A stretch of 64,000 nucleotides of DNA, taken from UBA1724 sp051884615 (GTDB lineage: Bacteria > Verrucomicrobiota > Lentisphaeria > Oligosphaerales > Oligosphaeraceae). The first letter of the stretch is position 1. Each line of letters starts with the position of its first letter. The notes beneath the pieces are model-generated. The model worked only from the letters and a program-made list of their open reading frames with translations, searched no databases and was not told where the DNA came from. The stretch is from the NCBI GenBank assembly GCA_051884615.1, contig JBJEVT010000003.1, positions 1-64,000 on the forward strand. The letters run 5' to 3'. The translations under genes and the position numbers were made by a program. Positions 8,378 to 16,871 of the stretch are shown in pieces.

Positions 8378-8401
8378 GGAATCCGTTATAGTACCACGGT
8401 C

Positions 8402-8905
8402 ATGAGAAAAAAGACGCTCATTTTCCTTCTTTTCTGCCTCTGGGGCGCCGTCCCGGCGCCGTCCGGGGAGATCCTGCGGGACGTGGAGATCGGCCCCCAG
8501 CGCTTCGAGGTGGTGGAATTGGCCTGCACCGTCCAGGAGAAGGCCCAGGGGATGCAGGGGCGAACCCACCTGCCCGACACCTCGGCCATGGCATTCCTCT
8601 CCCTGCCGCCCCGTCCCCAGGTCTTCTGGATGAAGAACACCCGGATTCCCCTGGACGTGATTTTCCTGGATGCGTCGGGGAGGATTCTCCAGATTTCCTC
8701 CATGGCGGTGGAGGAGCCCCGGCGCGCCGGGGAATCGGAGAGCCGGTATCATGCCCGTCTGAAGCGGTACACCTGCGTGGGCGAGGTCTTCTGCGTGCTG
8801 GAGATCCGCGGCGGGCTGGCGGGGGAGCTGGGGCTCGCCGCGGGGGATTCTCTTCCCGCCTTTTCCCTGGCTGCCCTGGCGCGGTATGCGGTGCCGGGGA
8901 GTTGA
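8402..8905 (+). CDS. DUF192 family secreted protein
   Basis: A 167-residue protein with an N-terminal signal peptide (MRKKTLIFLLFCLWGAVPAPSG). The DUF192 core follows: GMQGRTHLPDTSAMAF, then FWMKNTRIPLDVIFLD, then GRILQISSM, the family's FxMxxTxxxLDvxFxD layout. DUF192 proteins form a small beta-barrel domain of unknown biochemical function, usually exported. The start follows immediately on the intergenic region shared with the divergent miaB. Family assignment is firm; function is unknown. Confidence 0.85.
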   Translation: MRKKTLIFLLFCLWGAVPAPSGEILRDVEIGPQRFEVVELACTVQEKAQGMQGRTHLPDTSAMAFLSLPPRPQVFWMKNTRIPLDVIFLDASGRILQISSMAVEEPRRAGESESRYHARLKRYTCVGEVFCVLEIRGGLAGELGLAAGDSLPAFSLAALARYAVPGS

Positions 8906-8928
8906 GCGGCGAAGCATGTGGTTTTTCT

Positions 8929-8948
8929 CCCCTGCGTCGGCGCAGGGG
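8929..8948. promoter_or_regulatory. Perfect 8-bp palindromic hairpin with TCGG loop upstream of the fucosidase
   Basis: CCCCTGCG and CGCAGGGG flank a TCGG tetraloop. Immediately after it a -10-like TATACT lies at 8953-8958, which would place the -35 region inside the palindrome. That geometry suggests an operator controlling the GH29 gene, or a terminator for the preceding DUF192 gene, although no T-run follows. It sits between an ended forward gene and a gene with its own ribosome-binding site. Confidence 0.4.
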
Positions 8949-9039
8949 GTAATATACTCTTCCCCCCTGCGCCTCCCCCTGGGAGCGAGGGGGGGGGCGG
9001 GCGCCCTCCCCGGGAGGGAAGAACGAAGGAGGATTTTCC

Positions 9040-10782
9040 ATGGACAAGAGCTGGTTTCGGAGATTGCGTTGCGGGGCGTTCATCCACTGGGGGCTTTACG
9101 CCATTCCCGGCGGGGTCTGGAAGGGACAGGAGGTGGACTACATCGGGGAGTGGCTCCAGGCCCTGCTCCGGATTCCCAACGAGGAGTATTCCCAACTGGC
9201 ACGGGAGTTCAATCCCGTGGCCTTCGATGCGGACAAGCTGGTGTCCGCTTTCGCCCGGGCGGGCCTGGGATACCTGGTCTTCACCGCCAAGCACCACGAC
9301 GGCTTCTGCCTCTTCGACACCCAATACTCCGACTACAACAGCATGAACTCCCCCTGCCACCGGGATTTCGTCCGGGAGTTGTCGGAGGCCTGCGCCAGAC
9401 ACGGGGTGAAGATGGGCCTCTATTACTCCCACTGCCTGGACTGGCATGAAAAGGACGGCTGCGACCCCCGTCCCGTGGCCAAGAACATGGGCATCTGCAC
9501 CTGGGGGAACGACTGGGATTTCCCCAACCAGGAGGAAAAGGATTTCGGACGCTATTTCCAGGGCAAGGTGCTGCCCCAGATCCGGGAGCTGATGACCAAC
9601 TACGGCCCCATCTCCGTCCTGTGGGCAGACTGCCCCTTCCCCGATGTGACCGGCGAACGGGCCCGGGAACTGACGGAGCTGGTCCATGCACTGCAACCCC
9701 AGTGCCTCGTCAACAGCCGCATCTGCGGGGTGGAGAAGATGGGGGACTACGGGACGCTGGGGGACAACGAGGTGCCGGCGGGGGTCTCCCCCGAGGATTT
9801 CCCCTCCGAGGGCATCATCACCCTCAACGACACCTGGGGCTACAAGCGCAACGACCATAACTGGAAGAGCGCCCGCACCGTGGAGGGAATCCTCCTGGAC
9901 GCGGCACAGGCCGGCGCCAATCTCCTGGTGAATTTCGGCCCCGACGGACAGGGGGATCTTCCCGCTCCCTGCTGGACGCTCCTGGAGGAGTTGGCCCAAT
10001 GGCACCGGAAAACCGGGGAGGCCCTCCATTGCGACGGCCGCAATCCCCTTCCCCAGACCCTGGAGTGGTGCCGCCTCCTGGGCAAGGGACGAAAGCTCTG
10101 GATCTTCCCCCTGGAGAAAGCGGAGGATGCCGCCCTGCTGTCCGGGGTGGAGGGGGAACTGGTGTCCTGCACGGTGCCGGTGGAACGCCTCCCCAACGGG
10201 GATTGGCGGCTCTCCGGCTTGAAGGCTCTGGCGGGGACGAATCTTCCGGCGGTGATGGAGTTCCGGGAGGAGCCCCGCTACGACAGCCGCCTCCGTCTCC
10301 AGAATGGAATCCTCACCTTGGCAGCTCCCCAGGGAAAACTCTTCCACGGGGAAAAGGAGCTGAAGGCGGGAGAGGGCGCCTTCGTGGGACCCGCCGGAGA
10401 AACCATGGGGGACGCCGGACATAGCTTCATGACCCCCATGGGTCTGCGAAACTGGGGCAATCCCCAGGATTCCATCCAGTGGACCTGCCTCCTGCCGCCG
10501 GGAAAATACCAGATCCGGCTCCTTACCCGGCAGATGTGGCACCGGAAACCCTGGGATTCCCGACGGAGCGTTCGCCTGGAGGCCGAGGGACAAACCTGGG
10601 AGACGCCTCTCCACCCCGACCAGCGGGAGACGGAGAATTTGTATTACCAGGGGAATTATTCCCGCCTGGCCACCCTGGAGCTCTCCCAGGGCAAGGAGAT
10701 CACTCTGAAGCTCTCCACCCTGGAGGAACCGAACCCCCAGGCGGAAATCCGCTTGGACGCCCTGGAAATCCGCCAACTCTGA
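9040..10782 (+). CDS. GH29 alpha-L-fucosidase
   Basis: A 580-residue protein of glycoside hydrolase family 29. Its N-terminal barrel shows CGAFIHWGLYAIPGG, YLVFTAKHHDGFCLFDT, MGLYYSHCLDWH, then VLWADCPFPD with the Asp near residue 195 at the usual nucleophile position, and NDTWGYKRNDHNWKS. The C-terminal ~200 residues look like a beta-sandwich carbohydrate-binding module. It removes terminal L-fucose from glycans. No signal peptide is present, so it probably acts in the cytoplasm on imported oligosaccharides. A strong ribosome-binding site (AAGGAGG, 9026-9032) precedes ATG 9040. A palindrome at 8929-8948 may control it. Confidence 0.9.
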   Translation: MDKSWFRRLRCGAFIHWGLYAIPGGVWKGQEVDYIGEWLQALLRIPNEEYSQLAREFNPVAFDADKLVSAFARAGLGYLVFTAKHHDGFCLFDTQYSDYNSMNSPCHRDFVRELSEACARHGVKMGLYYSHCLDWHEKDGCDPRPVAKNMGICTWGNDWDFPNQEEKDFGRYFQGKVLPQIRELMTNYGPISVLWADCPFPDVTGERARELTELVHALQPQCLVNSRICGVEKMGDYGTLGDNEVPAGVSPEDFPSEGIITLNDTWGYKRNDHNWKSARTVEGILLDAAQAGANLLVNFGPDGQGDLPAPCWTLLEELAQWHRKTGEALHCDGRNPLPQTLEWCRLLGKGRKLWIFPLEKAEDAALLSGVEGELVSCTVPVERLPNGDWRLSGLKALAGTNLPAVMEFREEPRYDSRLRLQNGILTLAAPQGKLFHGEKELKAGEGAFVGPAGETMGDAGHSFMTPMGLRNWGNPQDSIQWTCLLPPGKYQIRLLTRQMWHRKPWDSRRSVRLEAEGQTWETPLHPDQRETENLYYQGNYSRLATLELSQGKEITLKLSTLEEPNPQAEIRLDALEIRQL

Positions 10783-10809
10783 AGGACGAGGGCAGGGCGC
10801 TCCGCTTCA

Positions 10810-10858
10810 ACACAGAGCACACGGAGGCGCCTGCGGCCCACCCCGGAGTACACGGAGG
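10810..10858 (+). repeat. 49-bp dispersed repeat, copy A
   Basis: This 49-base segment starts ACACAGAGCACACGGAGGCG and ends GGAGTACACGGAGG. It recurs in inverted orientation at 40206-40254 with 47 of 49 bases identical. Internally ACACGGAGG appears twice and GGCGCC is self-complementary. It lies in non-coding DNA 28 bp beyond the fucosidase stop. Confidence 0.85.
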
Positions 10859-10921
10859 GCGGAAGGCGGGGGGGCGCTAAATTTTGCTAATATTCATAAT
10901 CATTTGCACCCCAATATGTTA

Positions 10922-10927
10922 TATAAT
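10922..10927 (+). promoter_or_regulatory. Candidate -10 element upstream of the second prepilin gene
   Basis: TATAAT lies in an AT-rich island (about 10878-11012) that stands out from the surrounding GC-rich DNA. No good -35 is found at 16-18 bp. The 5' leader would be about 115 nt. TTGCCA (10984-10989) and TGGCAA (11022-11027) form a short inverted repeat in that leader. Confidence 0.35.
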
Positions 10928-11047
10928 TCCATAGGAGGGATTTCGGCGGGGAAAATTTTGTTTTCCGCTTGTGTCCGGGTTGTTGCCATGTTATCTTAAG
11001 ACAAAATTTTCACCCCGCCTTTGGCAAACGCATGGAGGACATCACAG

Positions 11048-11854
11048 ATGACGCGTCGGTTTACCCTGATTGAATTGTTGACCGTCCTGGGGATCATCTG
11101 CATTCTGGCCGCCATGATTTTGCCGGCTCTGTCCCGCGCCCGCGGGAAGGCCCGTGGGGTCAGCTGCATCAATGTCATTCGCCAGCTGGGCCTGGGCACC
11201 ATCCTCTACCAGGATGACTTTGACGACTACTACCATCCCTCCAAGTGGGGCAAGGCGGAGGGCGTTGCCCTGGCGGACAACTTCTACTATTACTGCTTCA
11301 ACCTGATGTGCAACACCCGGGGCGGGCTTCCCACGCCGGATGAAGTGACGGGATGGGGCGAGGCCGCCTGGAAGCCGTGGCTGTGCCCGGATTTCAGCGG
11401 CGAGGACGCCTGGGAGTATGAGTGGATCAACTGGGACCGTACCCGGACGGGGGATCAGGCCCCGCGGCGGCGTCCCAAGTCGGGCTATCAATACAACGCC
11501 TCGGCGGGCTACAACAACCAGGTGGACAAGGAGTACGGGACCCTGGGCGTGCGCTCCCAGTGGCTCAAGGGCGGCAAAGTGAAGGAGCCCGGCCGGTTCG
11601 TGCTGTTCCTGGATCGTTGCAACTGCACCGGCAACGGCGGCAGCTGGGTGGCTTGGTACATGATCGCCCACGAGTATTCCTGCGACCTGGAGGAGGTGCA
11701 GCGCCAGTATTGCCGTCACGAGGGCCGCTGCAACATCGTCTTCGCCGATGGTCATGTGGAGGGGGTGCGCTGGTCCGATCTTCAGGATCTCTCCAACTCC
11801 GGCGACGGCGACACGGACAAGCTGGTGATGCAGTTGGGCGGCGACGGAATGTGA
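11048..11854 (+). CDS. Prepilin-type secreted protein (H-X9-DG family)
   Basis: A 268-residue protein beginning MTRRFTLIELLTVLGIICIL, a type IV prepilin-like leader and helix. The conserved LPALSRARGKARGVSCINVIRQLG follows, and the C-terminus carries H-EGRCNIVFA-DG, the exact H-X9-DG spacing, then HVEGVRWSDL. The middle is rich in aromatic and Cys residues. GGAGG at 11034-11038 sits nine bases before ATG 11048, which decides this start over the earlier in-frame codon at 11021. Expected to be exported, membrane-anchored and processed. It follows the fucosidase but is separated by 265 bp with its own likely promoter. Confidence 0.85.
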   Translation: MTRRFTLIELLTVLGIICILAAMILPALSRARGKARGVSCINVIRQLGLGTILYQDDFDDYYHPSKWGKAEGVALADNFYYYCFNLMCNTRGGLPTPDEVTGWGEAAWKPWLCPDFSGEDAWEYEWINWDRTRTGDQAPRRRPKSGYQYNASAGYNNQVDKEYGTLGVRSQWLKGGKVKEPGRFVLFLDRCNCTGNGGSWVAWYMIAHEYSCDLEEVQRQYCRHEGRCNIVFADGHVEGVRWSDLQDLSNSGDGDTDKLVMQLGGDGM

Positions 11855-11879
11855 GGCGCATGGGGGAAGCCTCCCTTTC

Positions 11880-13451
11880 ATGAGAATTTCCCTTTCTTTT
11901 CTGTCCTCCTGGCGGAATCGGATTCTCCTGGAGTTACTGGTCTGGCTGTGCCTGAGCGCGGTGGGCTATGGGGTATGGCGGTGGCAGATGCGCCAGATTC
12001 TCCTGAAGCCCCGTCTGGTCTCCACCGCCCGGATCGAGGGGGGAGCCTGGGAATCGGGAATGGCCCGGATCCGGGTGGAGCTCCCCTTCAACACATCGAC
12101 GGAACTCCATTATGTGGTGCCCTTGGAGGCGGGGACGGACCGGCCCCGCGCCAGCGCCTCCCGGGTGCTTTTCTGGGCGCCTTTCCTGGGGGCGGCTCCG
12201 GCCATCCGCGCCAGGGGACTGCCCGCCGCCGCCCTGGAATACGCCCGCCGAAGCGGGTGGACCGTCTTCACGCTGTCCATTGATTCCCCGGCGCCGGGGG
12301 ATTGCGGAGAGCATCCCTACTACACCCGGAATGCCTCGGGGTGGTGGCGCGTGGTCTTCGCCGCCAAAGCCTGGCTGGAGGAACAGTATGGCTTGACCCC
12401 GGGCAAGTTGCTGCTGGGCGGGGAATCGGCGGGGGGCGGCATGGCGCAGCACATGGCGGTGGCGTTCCCGGAGCGGATTCTGGCGGCGGCCTGGAGCGGG
12501 GGAAGCGGATACGACCCCATTCCTCCCCAATGCCCCGTGCCCCTCTTCGCCCTGAATAGCTGGGGGTGCTACGGGGCGACGCCCTCCTGGGAGCTGCGGC
12601 GCCAGGCGGCCTCCTCGGGGAATCAGCTCCTCTGGGAGGAGGTGCCTCCCTATCTGGAAGGACAGAAGGTGGAGCACCACGCCCCCTCCCGGACGACGGA
12701 GGAATGGAAGTGGCGCTTCCTCCAGGCGATTGTGGATCTCCAGGATCCCGTCACCGGCGAGATTCCTCCCCGGGAGCAGTGGCCGGAGCACATGGAGATG
12801 CCCGATGGCACCACGGTCCATTTCCCCTGCGCCGCCTTGAAGAGCGCCTGGGAGGAATTGCCCCTGGAGGTGAATCACGCCCTGCGCCAGGGCCCCATGG
12901 ACAAGATTCTGCGGGGCGCCGTCCCCCTGCCCCGGAAGATGGACGCCTTCTTCTTCTACCAGGAGGCGGGGGACAGCTTCCTCCAGGACGCCGCGGAACG
13001 CCTCTACCGCCACGGCGCCCAGGCCCGGTTCTTCGTGTGCCCGACTGGGACGCCCGACGGGGAGATGTCCCAGGATGACGCCGCCAGGGAGGAGGCACGC
13101 CTGGAGGAGGCCTGGCGCGCCCTCCGGCAGGACGGGGATTCCCCCCTGCCTCTGCTGCTCCTGGGCAACGCCGAGGGCGCGCGCCTTGCCCTGCAAATGG
13201 CGGGACGCCTGTGCCGGGAGGATTCCGGAGTGACCCGCCCCCTGTATCTGGCCCTCCTGGATCCCCTCCTCTCCCTGGACGAGGAGGAGCAGCTGAGGCA
13301 GTTGCCCTGTCCCCGGCGGGTCTTCATGGGCGAGGAGGAAATCTCGCCCCTGGGGGAGGAGGAGACGGTCTGGCTTTCCCTGGCGGAAAACCCCGAGATT
13401 CTCTGGCTGGACTTCGTGCGGGGCGCCGCCCGATTCCCGGAGGTCCCATGA
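11880..13451 (+). CDS. Membrane-anchored tandem alpha/beta-hydrolase-like protein
   Basis: A 523-residue protein with one N-terminal membrane anchor (ILLELLVWLCLSAVGYGVW). Residues ~95-260 form an alpha/beta-hydrolase-type domain with the nucleophile elbow GGESAGGGMAQHMA near residue 180 (GxSxG). A second, similar-looking half around residues 340-510 has LLLLGNAEGARLALQMA near 427, where the elbow serine is replaced by alanine, so that half is probably non-catalytic. The substrate is unknown; esterase, peptidase or a scaffold role are all possible. Its stop overlaps the next gene's start (ATGA), implying coupling. Confidence 0.6.
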   Translation: MRISLSFLSSWRNRILLELLVWLCLSAVGYGVWRWQMRQILLKPRLVSTARIEGGAWESGMARIRVELPFNTSTELHYVVPLEAGTDRPRASASRVLFWAPFLGAAPAIRARGLPAAALEYARRSGWTVFTLSIDSPAPGDCGEHPYYTRNASGWWRVVFAAKAWLEEQYGLTPGKLLLGGESAGGGMAQHMAVAFPERILAAAWSGGSGYDPIPPQCPVPLFALNSWGCYGATPSWELRRQAASSGNQLLWEEVPPYLEGQKVEHHAPSRTTEEWKWRFLQAIVDLQDPVTGEIPPREQWPEHMEMPDGTTVHFPCAALKSAWEELPLEVNHALRQGPMDKILRGAVPLPRKMDAFFFYQEAGDSFLQDAAERLYRHGAQARFFVCPTGTPDGEMSQDDAAREEARLEEAWRALRQDGDSPLPLLLLGNAEGARLALQMAGRLCREDSGVTRPLYLALLDPLLSLDEEEQLRQLPCPRRVFMGEEEISPLGEEETVWLSLAENPEILWLDFVRGAARFPEVP

Positions 13452-14224
13452 CGGTGCCAGGGGAGAAGTCCCGTCCTCTTTCTCCGTGGGCGCCCCGGGG
13501 GTTTCTGATCCTCGGGGTGGTTCTGCTTTTCCTGGGGGGATGGCTCGTTTGGAACGAGAAGCCCGTCCCCGACCAGGACCATCCGGACGTGCCTCCGGGA
13601 GAGACCATGGCGGGAGAGATCCTGTGGCATCGTCCCCTTCCCCGGAATCCCCGGGGCATCCTGGTGCTGGCCAGCGGATACAACGACCGTCGGGGCTGGA
13701 TGGTGCGTCATCCTCCCTGGGTGGAGTTCGCCCGGCGGGAAAATCTGGCCCTGGCGGAGGCCTCCTTCGCCTCCCCCCGGGAGGAACTGCGCCCGGGGAA
13801 ACGGGGATACTACTACCCGGAACACGGCTCCGGCCAACGGCTCCAGGACGCCCTGGAACGGGAATACGGTCCCCCGGAAACCTGCCCGCCCCTGCTCCTC
13901 TTCGGCTTCTCCGGCGGGGGGATCTTCCTGGCCCGGTTCCAGGACTGGACCCAATATCCCGTGGCCGCCTGGTCCACCCTGGGAAGCGCACGATATCTCC
14001 CGCCCCGCCCGGGACAGCCCCCCGCGCTTCTGGTCTGCGGGGACATGGACGGCAACCTGGAAGCCAACCGGCGCTATCTCCAGGAGTGCCGCCGCCTGGG
14101 GGTGGAGGTCCAACTCCAGGAGCTCTTCGAGTGCGGGCACGTCCTGGATTTCCGCGCCGAGGAGGCCGTCCAGCTCTTCTTCCACCGGATCCTCCAGGAG
14201 TCGGAGCGACCCGGTCCGCCGTGA
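13448..14224 (+). CDS. Membrane-anchored alpha/beta hydrolase-like protein
   Basis: A 258-residue protein with one N-terminal transmembrane helix (FLILGVVLLFLGGWLVW). The hydrolase core has ILVLASGYNDRRGW, the elbow LLLFGFSGGGIFLARF near residue 155 (GxSxG), LLVCGDMDG and a C-terminal FECGHVLDF that could supply the His of a Ser-Asp-His triad. ATG 13448 overlaps the previous stop by four bases, so the two hydrolases form one translational unit. The target is unknown. Alternatively a dienelactone-hydrolase-like or esterase D-like enzyme. Confidence 0.65.
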   Translation: MTVPGEKSRPLSPWAPRGFLILGVVLLFLGGWLVWNEKPVPDQDHPDVPPGETMAGEILWHRPLPRNPRGILVLASGYNDRRGWMVRHPPWVEFARRENLALAEASFASPREELRPGKRGYYYPEHGSGQRLQDALEREYGPPETCPPLLLFGFSGGGIFLARFQDWTQYPVAAWSTLGSARYLPPRPGQPPALLVCGDMDGNLEANRRYLQECRRLGVEVQLQELFECGHVLDFRAEEAVQLFFHRILQESERPGPP

Positions 14225-14314
14225 GGCGGCGGCGTTGACGGACTTGCGGGGGCGGGGGAATTGTCGTGGGAAGCGGGGAGGTGTCCTACGGATTTCCCTC
14301 CAGCCTTTATATTA

Positions 14315-14350
14315 CGTCAATTTCCATTTCTGACGGATTTTTGCGTCAAT
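14315..14350. promoter_or_regulatory. CGTCAAT direct repeat with inverted TGACG upstream of pckG
   Basis: CGTCAAT occurs at 14315-14321 and 14344-14350, with the inverted half TGACG at 14331-14335 between them, in the AT-richer stretch about 70-100 bp before pckG. The spacing suggests an operator or activator site. There is no independent support. Confidence 0.3.
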
Positions 14351-14418
14351 CGGGGCCGGGTTGTGGCGTGAGCCGCGGCCGGTCCATGTCCCACCGAAAA
14401 CGGAATGAGGAGAACCCC

Positions 14419-16239
14419 ATGATCACCGTGAACGATCTGAAAAATGCCGAGCTGAAGGGCTGGCTTCAGGGCTGGATCGACCTGTGCAAGCCTGCCATGG
14501 TCGAGTTCTGCGACGGCTCCCAGAAGCACTATGACGCCCTTTGCGACCTGATGGTCAAGACCGGCACCTTCATCAAGATGAAGACCCCCGTGAACTCCTA
14601 CCTGGCCCGCTCCGACAAGAGCGATGTGGCCCGTGTGGAGGAGCGCACCTTCATCTGCGCCAAGGACGAGGCCGGCGCTGGCGTCACCAACCACTGGAAG
14701 GCTCCCGCCGAGATGAAGGAGGAGTTCAACAAGATCTTCGACGGTTGCATGGCGGGCCGCACCATGTATGTGATCCCCTTCTCCATGGGCAACCCGGAGT
14801 CTCCCCTGGCCAAGTACGGCATTGAAATCACCGATTCCGCCTACGTCGTGGTCAACATGATGATCATGACCCGCGTCAGCCAGACCATCCTGGACCGGAT
14901 CGACGCCGGCCGGGAGTACATCCACGCCGTCCATTCCAACGGCGCCCCCCTGGCGGACGGCCAGGCGGACGTGCCCTGGCCCTGCGCTCCCGTGGAGAAG
15001 AAGTACATCTCCCAGTTCCCCGACACCCGGGAGATCATCTCCTTCGGTTCCGGATACGGCGGCAACGCCCTGCTGGGCAAGAAGTGCTTCGCCCTGCGTA
15101 TCGCCAGCGTGCTGGCCAAGGAAGAGGGCTGGATGGCCGAGCACATGCTCATCCTGAAGGTCACCAATCCCGAGGGCAAGTACAAGTTCGTCACCGGCGC
15201 CTTCCCCAGCGCCTGCGGCAAGACCAACCTGGCCATGCTCACCCCCACCCTCCCCGGCTGGAAGGTGGAGACCGTGGGCGACGACATCGCCTGGATGCGC
15301 TTTGACAAGGACGGCGTGCTGCGCGCCATCAATCCCGAGGCCGGCTTCTTCGGCGTCGCCCCCGGCACCTCCATGAAGTCCAACCCCAACGCCATGAAGA
15401 CCATCAATGGCGGCAACACCATCTTCACCAACGTGGCCCTCACCGAGGACTACAGCTACTGGTGGGAAGACGGCGACGTGAAGGATCCCGGCACTGTGGT
15501 GGACTGGCTGCGCCGGCCCTGGAACAAGGCCTGGAATCCCTCCGGCCCCGCCGCCCACAAGAACTCCCGGTTCACCACCCCCGCCAAGCAGTGCCCCGTC
15601 ATCGCCCCCGAGTGGGAGAGCCCGGAAGGGGTGCCCATCTCCGCGATTCTCTTCGGCGGCCGCCGCAAGACCGTGGTGCCTCTGGTGAACGAGTCCCGTT
15701 CCTGGGAGCACGGTGTCTTCATGGGCGCCACCATGTCCTCCGAGATGACCGCCGCCACGCTGGGCGGCGCCGGCCAGCTGCGCTTTGACCCCATGGCCAT
15801 GCTGCCCTTCATCGGCTACAACGTCTGCGACTATCTGAAGCACTGGCTGGAGATTGGCAAGCATCCCGGCGCCAAGCTGCCCAAGATCTACTATGTGAAC
15901 TGGTTCCGTCGCGGCGAGGATGGTCACTTCCTGTGGCCCGGCTACGGCGACAACAGCCGCGTCCTGAAGTGGATCTTCGAGCGTTGCGACGGCACCGCCG
16001 CCGCCAAGGAGACCGAGATCGGCAACCTGCCCACCGATGACGCCATCGACATGAGCGGCCTGGATGTCTCCGCCGAGGACAAGAAGGTGCTGCTGTCCGT
16101 GGACAAGGAAGGCTGGAAGGCCACCCTGCCTCAGTTCGAGGAGTGGCTGAAGAAGCTGAACAAGTATGCGGACCAGGGTCACCCCCTGCCCGCGGAGATC
16201 TGGAACCAGCTGGAAGAGCTGAAGAAGCGCCTCGGCTAG
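14419..16239 (+). CDS. pckG: Phosphoenolpyruvate carboxykinase (GTP)
   Basis: A 606-residue GTP-dependent PEP carboxykinase. Visible motifs are EERTFICAKDEAGAGVTNHW, FGSGYGGNALLGKKC, the phosphate-binding loop with the reactive cysteine GAFPSACGKTNLAM, GDDIAWMRFDKDG and NVALTEDYSYWWEDGD. It interconverts oxaloacetate and PEP with GTP/GDP in gluconeogenesis or, in fermenters, CO2 fixation toward succinate. Length matches the GTP class rather than the ~540-residue ATP class. GAGGAG (14407-14412) before ATG 14419 and homology fix this start; upstream in-frame codons are rejected. A G+C hairpin (16240-16245 with 16255-16260, T-rich loop) follows the gene. Confidence 0.95.
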   Translation: MITVNDLKNAELKGWLQGWIDLCKPAMVEFCDGSQKHYDALCDLMVKTGTFIKMKTPVNSYLARSDKSDVARVEERTFICAKDEAGAGVTNHWKAPAEMKEEFNKIFDGCMAGRTMYVIPFSMGNPESPLAKYGIEITDSAYVVVNMMIMTRVSQTILDRIDAGREYIHAVHSNGAPLADGQADVPWPCAPVEKKYISQFPDTREIISFGSGYGGNALLGKKCFALRIASVLAKEEGWMAEHMLILKVTNPEGKYKFVTGAFPSACGKTNLAMLTPTLPGWKVETVGDDIAWMRFDKDGVLRAINPEAGFFGVAPGTSMKSNPNAMKTINGGNTIFTNVALTEDYSYWWEDGDVKDPGTVVDWLRRPWNKAWNPSGPAAHKNSRFTTPAKQCPVIAPEWESPEGVPISAILFGGRRKTVVPLVNESRSWEHGVFMGATMSSEMTAATLGGAGQLRFDPMAMLPFIGYNVCDYLKHWLEIGKHPGAKLPKIYYVNWFRRGEDGHFLWPGYGDNSRVLKWIFERCDGTAAAKETEIGNLPTDDAIDMSGLDVSAEDKKVLLSVDKEGWKATLPQFEEWLKKLNKYADQGHPLPAEIWNQLEELKKRLG

Positions 16240-16456
16240 GCCGGGGAGTTTTTTCCCGGCGCCTTCGGAGTCGTCTCCCGCCCTGCGGTGTCCCCGTCGC
16301 CCTGTTGAGGGGCGCGGGGTGCGGTGTGGCGGGGGCGTCCGGGGGCGTTCTTCGCCATCGGCCGGCCGGACGCTGGAAGAGCGCCTGTGTCGGCCGTTGT
16401 CTTTTTCCTTTGATTCTCTCCCCGTCCCTCCCTTTCTTTCCCCCTCTTTTTCGGTC

Positions 16457-16816
16457 ATGGCCAACCGTCTGGACTATCTGGAAGGCAAGAAACTCTGCGT
16501 GGTGTTCGTGAAGGTGCTGGAGCCCTCCACGGGGAGAGTCCAGTGCCGCGCCCTGCGGGGGCGCGCCGCCATCAACCAGGGGCACCTGGATGTCATGACC
16601 GCCAAGGGCGCCATCTTCACCGTGCCTTCCTCCGCCTACCCCACGGTGGCGCCCAATGACGGCACCAAGCTGCTGGGGGATGCGGACTACTTCTGCCTGG
16701 TGAAGGTGGACCCCAACATCGATTTGGAGCACGGGGGACCCTGCCATCATGGTCCCGACTGCCATTGCGGACACCACCACCACGATGACGACGACGGCTT
16801 CCCCGTCGTCTATTGA
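16457..16816 (+). CDS. Small protein with a His/Cys/Asp-rich C-terminal metal-binding-like tail
   Basis: A 119-residue soluble protein. Residues 1-90 form a compact beta-rich-looking domain (LCVVFVKVLEPSTGRVQCRALRG... FCLVKVDPN) that I do not recognise. The last ~30 residues are packed with metal ligands: HGGPCHHGPDCHCGHHHH then DDDDG. This resembles the His-rich tails of nickel/zinc-handling proteins. It sits 55 bp before hisD, whose product is a zinc enzyme and part of histidine synthesis, and the three genes to argS run in one direction. Metal storage or delivery is an inference; no catalytic motif is seen. Confidence 0.65.
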   Translation: MANRLDYLEGKKLCVVFVKVLEPSTGRVQCRALRGRAAINQGHLDVMTAKGAIFTVPSSAYPTVAPNDGTKLLGDADYFCLVKVDPNIDLEHGGPCHHGPDCHCGHHHHDDDDGFPVVY

Positions 16817-16871
16817 CCCGCGCCCCGGCCATCCCCCCCCTTTTTCCCCGCTCCCCTTTCTCTTCCAGAAC

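Noticed and set aside
6239..8385. A long forward frame across ispE and miaB
   Set aside because: It is antisense to two well-supported genes; only its last part (8402-8905) is a real gene (DUF192).
16240..16260. Intrinsic terminator after pckG
   Set aside because: GCCGGG/CCCGGC pairs around a T-rich loop, but no T-run follows the stem, so the call is too weak to list separately.
14317..16464. A 715-codon reverse-strand frame opposite pckG
   Set aside because: PEP carboxykinase motifs fix the forward frame; the reverse translation is a His/Gly-rich shadow with no recognisable domain.
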